This document shows positions 60,998-64,000 of a DNA stretch of 64,000 nt, one piece after another. The stretch spans positions 1-64,000 of the forward strand of contig CAWBNY010000002.1 in the NCBI GenBank assembly GCA_963790325.1, written 5' to 3'. The notes beneath the pieces were generated by a model, which saw only the letters and a program-made list of their open reading frames with translations, made no database searches and was not told where the DNA came from. Each line of letters begins with the position of its first letter. The stretch's first letter is position 1. A program made the position numbers and the translations under genes. The DNA comes from JAXDMK01 sp963790325 (lineage in GTDB: Bacteria > Actinomycetota > Acidimicrobiia > Acidimicrobiales > AC-14).

Positions 60998-61867
60998 GTG
61001 GAATGGGTCGAGGTCACTGGGAAGACGGTGGAAGAGGCCAAGGAGATGGCGCTCGACCAGCTGGGCGTCGACGAGAGCGATGCCGAGTTCGAGGTGGTGG
61101 AGGAACCCAAGGCCGGTTTGTTCGGGCTGCTCCGCTCCCACGCCCGGGTGCGGGCGCGGGTCATGCCGGCCACCGCCCGTCCCAAGGTGGAGCGGCGCGA
61201 TCGCAAGCGCAGCAGCGGCCCGGGCGGGGCCGGAGGTGGGGCCCGGCGGGAGCGACCGTCGCCGTCGTCGTCGGGAGGGGCGCCCAAAGGCGGGGGGCGG
61301 CCTCGCAGCAACCAGGCCAAAGCCGCAGCCGCAACCGCGGTGCCGGCCCCACCGGCGTCACAGGAGGGAGTTTTCATGCACGAGGGTGACCCGGACGTCG
61401 ACGCGGGAGAGTTGGCCGAGGAGTTCGTCGAGGGCCTGCTCAACCGCTTCGGGGCCAAGTTCGATCTGGAGCGACGCGACCTCGACGACGACACGGTCGA
61501 GATCGCGGTCACGGGCGACGACCTGGGGATGCTCATCGGTCCCCGGGGCCAGACGCTGGCTGCGGTGCAGGAGCTGGCCCGTACGGTGGTGCAGCGCAAG
61601 GCGCCCGGCGCCCGGACCCGGATCCTGGTCGACATCGCCGGCTACCGCCTGGCCCGGCGGGAGGCGCTGGAGCGCTTCACGCGGGGTGTGGCCGAGCAGG
61701 TGATGGCATCCGGGGTGGCCCGGGTGCTCGAGCCGATGACGGCGCCCGACCGCAAGGTGGTGCACGACACGGCCAACACCATCGACGGGGTGTCGACGAC
61801 GTCGGAGGGCGAGGAGCCCCGGCGCCGGGTCGTGATCATGCCCGACGGGGCCAACGGCGACAACTGA
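60998..61867 (+). CDS. jag: Jag/KhpB-type RNA-binding protein
   Basis: This 289-aa protein starts with GTG at 60998. It has a Jag-N domain (about residues 1-55, WVEVTGKTVEEAKEMALDQLG), a 70-residue Arg/Ser/Pro-rich linker, a KH domain (about 155-215, with GDDLGMLIGPRGQTLAAVQ) and an R3H-like end (about 220-270, TAPDRKVVHDTANTIDG). KhpB proteins bind RNA with KhpA and influence cell elongation. It lies 3 bp after yidC. Confidence 0.92.
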   Translation: MEWVEVTGKTVEEAKEMALDQLGVDESDAEFEVVEEPKAGLFGLLRSHARVRARVMPATARPKVERRDRKRSSGPGGAGGGARRERPSPSSSGGAPKGGGRPRSNQAKAAAATAVPAPPASQEGVFMHEGDPDVDAGELAEEFVEGLLNRFGAKFDLERRDLDDDTVEIAVTGDDLGMLIGPRGQTLAAVQELARTVVQRKAPGARTRILVDIAGYRLARREALERFTRGVAEQVMASGVARVLEPMTAPDRKVVHDTANTIDGVSTTSEGEEPRRRVVIMPDGANGDN

Positions 61868-61892
61868 CGACCTGAAGGACCGGCTGCTGCCG

Positions 61893-62477
61893 GTGCTGGA
61901 GGATGCTCGGGCGCGGGGCCTGGTCGGTCCCGGGCCCCTCCTCCCCCATCTCGACCACGCCCTGGGCTTCGGCGAGGCCGTGGGCGCCTGCCTCGACCTG
62001 GGTAGCGGTGCCGGTCTGCCTGGGTTGCCCCTGGCGGTGGCGTGGCCCGAGAGCCGCTGGACGCTGGTGGACGCAGGGGGGCGGCGGGTGGAGTTCCTGG
62101 CCGCGGCGGTGGCGCGGCTCGGCCTGGGTGATCGGGTGGTGGTGGTGGCGGGCCGGGCGGAGGAGTTGGCCCGGCGTCGGGATCTGCGGGGAGGGTTCGA
62201 CCTGGTCGTCGCCAGGGGCTTCGGTCCGCCGGCGGTGACGGCGGAGTGCGGGGCCGGGTTCCTGGCCGTCGGAGGCCGGCTGGTGGTGAGCGAGCCGCCC
62301 GGGGGCCGGGCCGGGCGGTGGCCGGCGGTGGGGTTGGCGATGTTGGGGATGGACCCGGCGGAGGTGGTGGAGGGCGGGGGCGCGTCCTACGTGGTGGTCC
62401 GCCAGGCCACGGCCTGCCCCGACCGGTACCCGCGCCGGGTCGGAGCTCCGTCCAAGCGACCCTTGTTCGTGACCTAG
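61893..62477 (+). CDS. rsmG: 16S rRNA m7G527 methyltransferase RsmG
   Basis: The 194-aa protein keeps the SAM-binding block CLDLGSGAGLPGLPLAVAWPES (about residues 33-54) and RVEFLAAAVARLGL, but is shorter than the usual 210-240 aa. The N-terminal helices of typical RsmG before the GSGAG block are much reduced. No earlier start follows the jag stop by more than 25 bp. It lies between jag and parA. Confidence 0.82.
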   Translation: MLEDARARGLVGPGPLLPHLDHALGFGEAVGACLDLGSGAGLPGLPLAVAWPESRWTLVDAGGRRVEFLAAAVARLGLGDRVVVVAGRAEELARRRDLRGGFDLVVARGFGPPAVTAECGAGFLAVGGRLVVSEPPGGRAGRWPAVGLAMLGMDPAEVVEGGGASYVVVRQATACPDRYPRRVGAPSKRPLFVT

Positions 62478-63085
62478 GGGAGGGACGCCTGCTCACCGGC
62501 CACGGCGAGGACGCGGGAGCGGGCCGGCCTCGTGTTCCGGCTGGCGCACGAGCCGCCAGGGGATCGCCCCGCGAGACGGACCGTGTCGGGTCGGACCGGC
62601 TACGGGCTGACGGCACCCGTGGCAAGGCAGCTTCCGGCGTTCGTGCGCCACTGGGGTTCGGGTGGGTGGCGGAGAGGGGTTGCCGGGTCAGTTGGCGGGA
62701 GGGAATCGGCGGGAGAGGCGGGCGACCAGGGCCGCCGCCGCCCTGGCTCCATCGGTGTACGAGGGCGCGAGGCGATCACACCGCGGTCCGGACTGGGCGG
62801 ACGGCGTCGGCGACGGTGCCGGCGGCCGGGCCGGCGTAGGCGGACGATGTTTCCCGGGGCGTCCCGGGGCTGCCGGTCTGCGCTCCGTGTACATGGGAGG
62901 CGGCGAGGGGCTGCGCACCACGAAAACGATGGCTGTGCCGTGGTTTCGGGGGGCTGGCGGCCTAGTCTCACACCCGCAACCAGCGCCGATCGGCGAATCG
63001 GCTCCAACAACCTCGTGAAATTGTTTCACGTGGAACACGAGCTTGATGCTTGACCCCTGGTCGAGAGGTGCCATGATGGGAGGCC
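62478..63085. other. Gene-free stretch between rsmG and parA, containing parS
   Basis: I see no credible gene: open frames at 62532-63053, 62600-63010 and 62662-63018 lack motifs and look like shadows of high GC. The stretch becomes AT-richer near its end, holding parS at 63022-63037 and the parA promoter. Confidence 0.6.
63022..63037. promoter_or_regulatory. parS centromere-like site
   Basis: TGTTTCACGTGGAACA is a 16-bp near-palindrome matching the ParB-binding consensus TGTTTCACGTGAAACA with one mismatch. It lies 49 bp before the parA start. I find no other full-match copy in the window. Confidence 0.85.
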
Positions 63086-64000
63086 GTGAGCGAGGAAAAC
63101 GGACACTCCTGGCCCGCCGTCGGCGTAGAGGACGGCGACCGGACCGACGATGACATCCCGTCGATCCTGGAGATGGCCGGCATCCCCGACCCATCCGGAC
63201 CTCCCCTGTTGGAGGGACCACCGCCGGAGGCGGCCGCCGCCCCCCGGTTGGAGTGGGACCTCACCGCCTCGACCCAGGTGTTCACCAGCCCCCGCCCGCC
63301 GGACTCGGTCCCGACGACGACCCCCACCCCCACGCCAACCGAGGCCAAACCCCGGGTCCCACTCCCCCGGGTCATGGCCGTCGCCAACCAGAAGGGCGGC
63401 GTAGGCAAGACCACCACCGCCGTCAACCTCGGCGCCGCCCTCGCCGAGCTCGGCTACCGCGTCCTCGTGGTCGACCTCGATCCTCAGGGCAACGCCACCA
63501 CGGGCGTCGGCGTCAACGCCCGCAACCTCCAGCACTCGATCTACGACGTCCTCCTCAACGACCTCCCGATGGAGGACTGTGTCGAGCCCACCGGCGTGCG
63601 CAACCTCTTCGTCGCCCCCGCCCTCATCGACCTGGCCGGGGCCGAGATCGAGCTCGTCCCCGTATTCAGCCGTGAGCTCCGCCTCCGGCGGGCGATCGAG
63701 GCCATGGGCACCGACTTCGACTACGTCATCATCGACTGCCCGCCGTCGCTCGGCCTGCTCACCGTCAACGGCCTGGCTGCCGCCACCGAGGTGGTGGTGC
63801 CCATCCAGTGCGAGTACTACGCCCTCGAGGGCCTCGGACAGCTCATGCGCAACATCCAGCTCGTCCAGCGCAACCTCAACCCCCGCCTCGAGCTGTCCAC
63901 CATCATCCTCACCATGTTCGACGCCCGCACCAAACTCGCCGACCAGGTGGCCAAGGAGGTCCGCCGCCACTTCGGGGCCAAGGTGTGCCGCAACATCGTC
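63086..64000 (+). CDS. parA: Chromosome-partitioning ATPase ParA (Soj), partial at window end
   Basis: At least 305 aa are encoded from GTG at 63086 to the window edge, still open. A disordered Pro/Thr-rich N-terminal extension of about 90 residues precedes the deviant Walker A ANQKGGVGKTTTAVNLG, then VLVVDLDPQGNATTGVG and IIDCPPSLGLLTVNGL. It is a type I ParA. The ribosome site GGGAGG at 63078-63083 is only 2 nt from the GTG, so a slightly later start is possible. It would move chromosome origins with ParB bound at parS. Confidence 0.93.
   Translation, partial: MSEENGHSWPAVGVEDGDRTDDDIPSILEMAGIPDPSGPPLLEGPPPEAAAAPRLEWDLTASTQVFTSPRPPDSVPTTTPTPTPTEAKPRVPLPRVMAVANQKGGVGKTTTAVNLGAALAELGYRVLVVDLDPQGNATTGVGVNARNLQHSIYDVLLNDLPMEDCVEPTGVRNLFVAPALIDLAGAEIELVPVFSRELRLRRAIEAMGTDFDYVIIDCPPSLGLLTVNGLAAATEVVVPIQCEYYALEGLGQLMRNIQLVQRNLNPRLELSTIILTMFDARTKLADQVAKEVRRHFGAKVCRNIV

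Noticed and set aside
62532..63053. Genes between rsmG and parA
   Set aside because: Open frames on both strands overlap each other, lack motifs and end in the parS/promoter region.

Overview
The window is one stretch of a high-GC chromosome that reads as actinobacterial. Its right end carries the standard origin block: gyrA, gyrB, dciA, recF, dnaN and dnaA on the minus strand, then rpmH/rnpA, yidD, yidC, jag, rsmG, parS and parA on the plus strand. A DUF3566 membrane protein and tRNA-Ile sit just beyond gyrA, as in mycobacteria. GTG starts and 4-bp start/stop overlaps are frequent. A lineage near Acidimicrobiia is a guess, not shown by the sequence.

Layout. (1) 1-12.6 kb is a mobile-element graveyard ending at tRNA-Ala. 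An IS3-family element (1-6020) is split inside its transposase by a 4450-bp Tn554-like element with three genes (TnpA, TnpB, TnpC types). The IS3 element abuts a second, truncated TnpB-type gene. A DUF6431/DDE transposase/AAA ATPase transposon, an integrase remnant with a palindrome cluster, and an AlbA_2-type ATP-binding protein follow. (2) 13-19 kb holds a histidine kinase/LuxR regulator pair, an ABC exporter, small membrane and lipoprotein genes and a flavin monooxygenase. (3) 19-36 kb is a signalling block. On the plus strand are a secreted repeat protein, a pseudokinase-GTPase fusion, an Hsp70-like membrane protein, two cyclic-nucleotide-binding proteins, a metallo-beta-lactamase-fold hydrolase and a flavin reductase. 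A convergent minus-strand operon encodes a membrane protein, a Ser/Thr kinase, an FHA-cyclase, an FHA protein, a five-haem membrane cytochrome and a CcmF-N/TPR protein. (4) 36-42 kb holds a plus-strand run that includes separate genes resembling the two halves of VioB-type (chromopyrrolate synthase-like) enzymes, with a DedA-like protein between them. (5) 42-46 kb is a tungstate/molybdate ABC transporter whose ATPase is fused to a low-molecular-weight phosphatase. (6) 46-64 kb holds DNA repair, tRNA-Ile and the replication origin region.

The strongest unusual points are: rpmH lying wholly inside an N-terminally extended rnpA, with start codons 4 nt apart, the arrangement described in Thermus; the split VioB-like cassette without a recognisable amino-acid oxidase; the reconstructable insertion of the Tn554-like element; a linked cyclase/cNMP-binding/multihaem cytochrome block; and altered quinolone-pocket residues in both GyrA and GyrB. 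Several genes carry single-base frameshifts. These cluster in the mobile region, but two occur in otherwise intact genes and may be sequencing errors.
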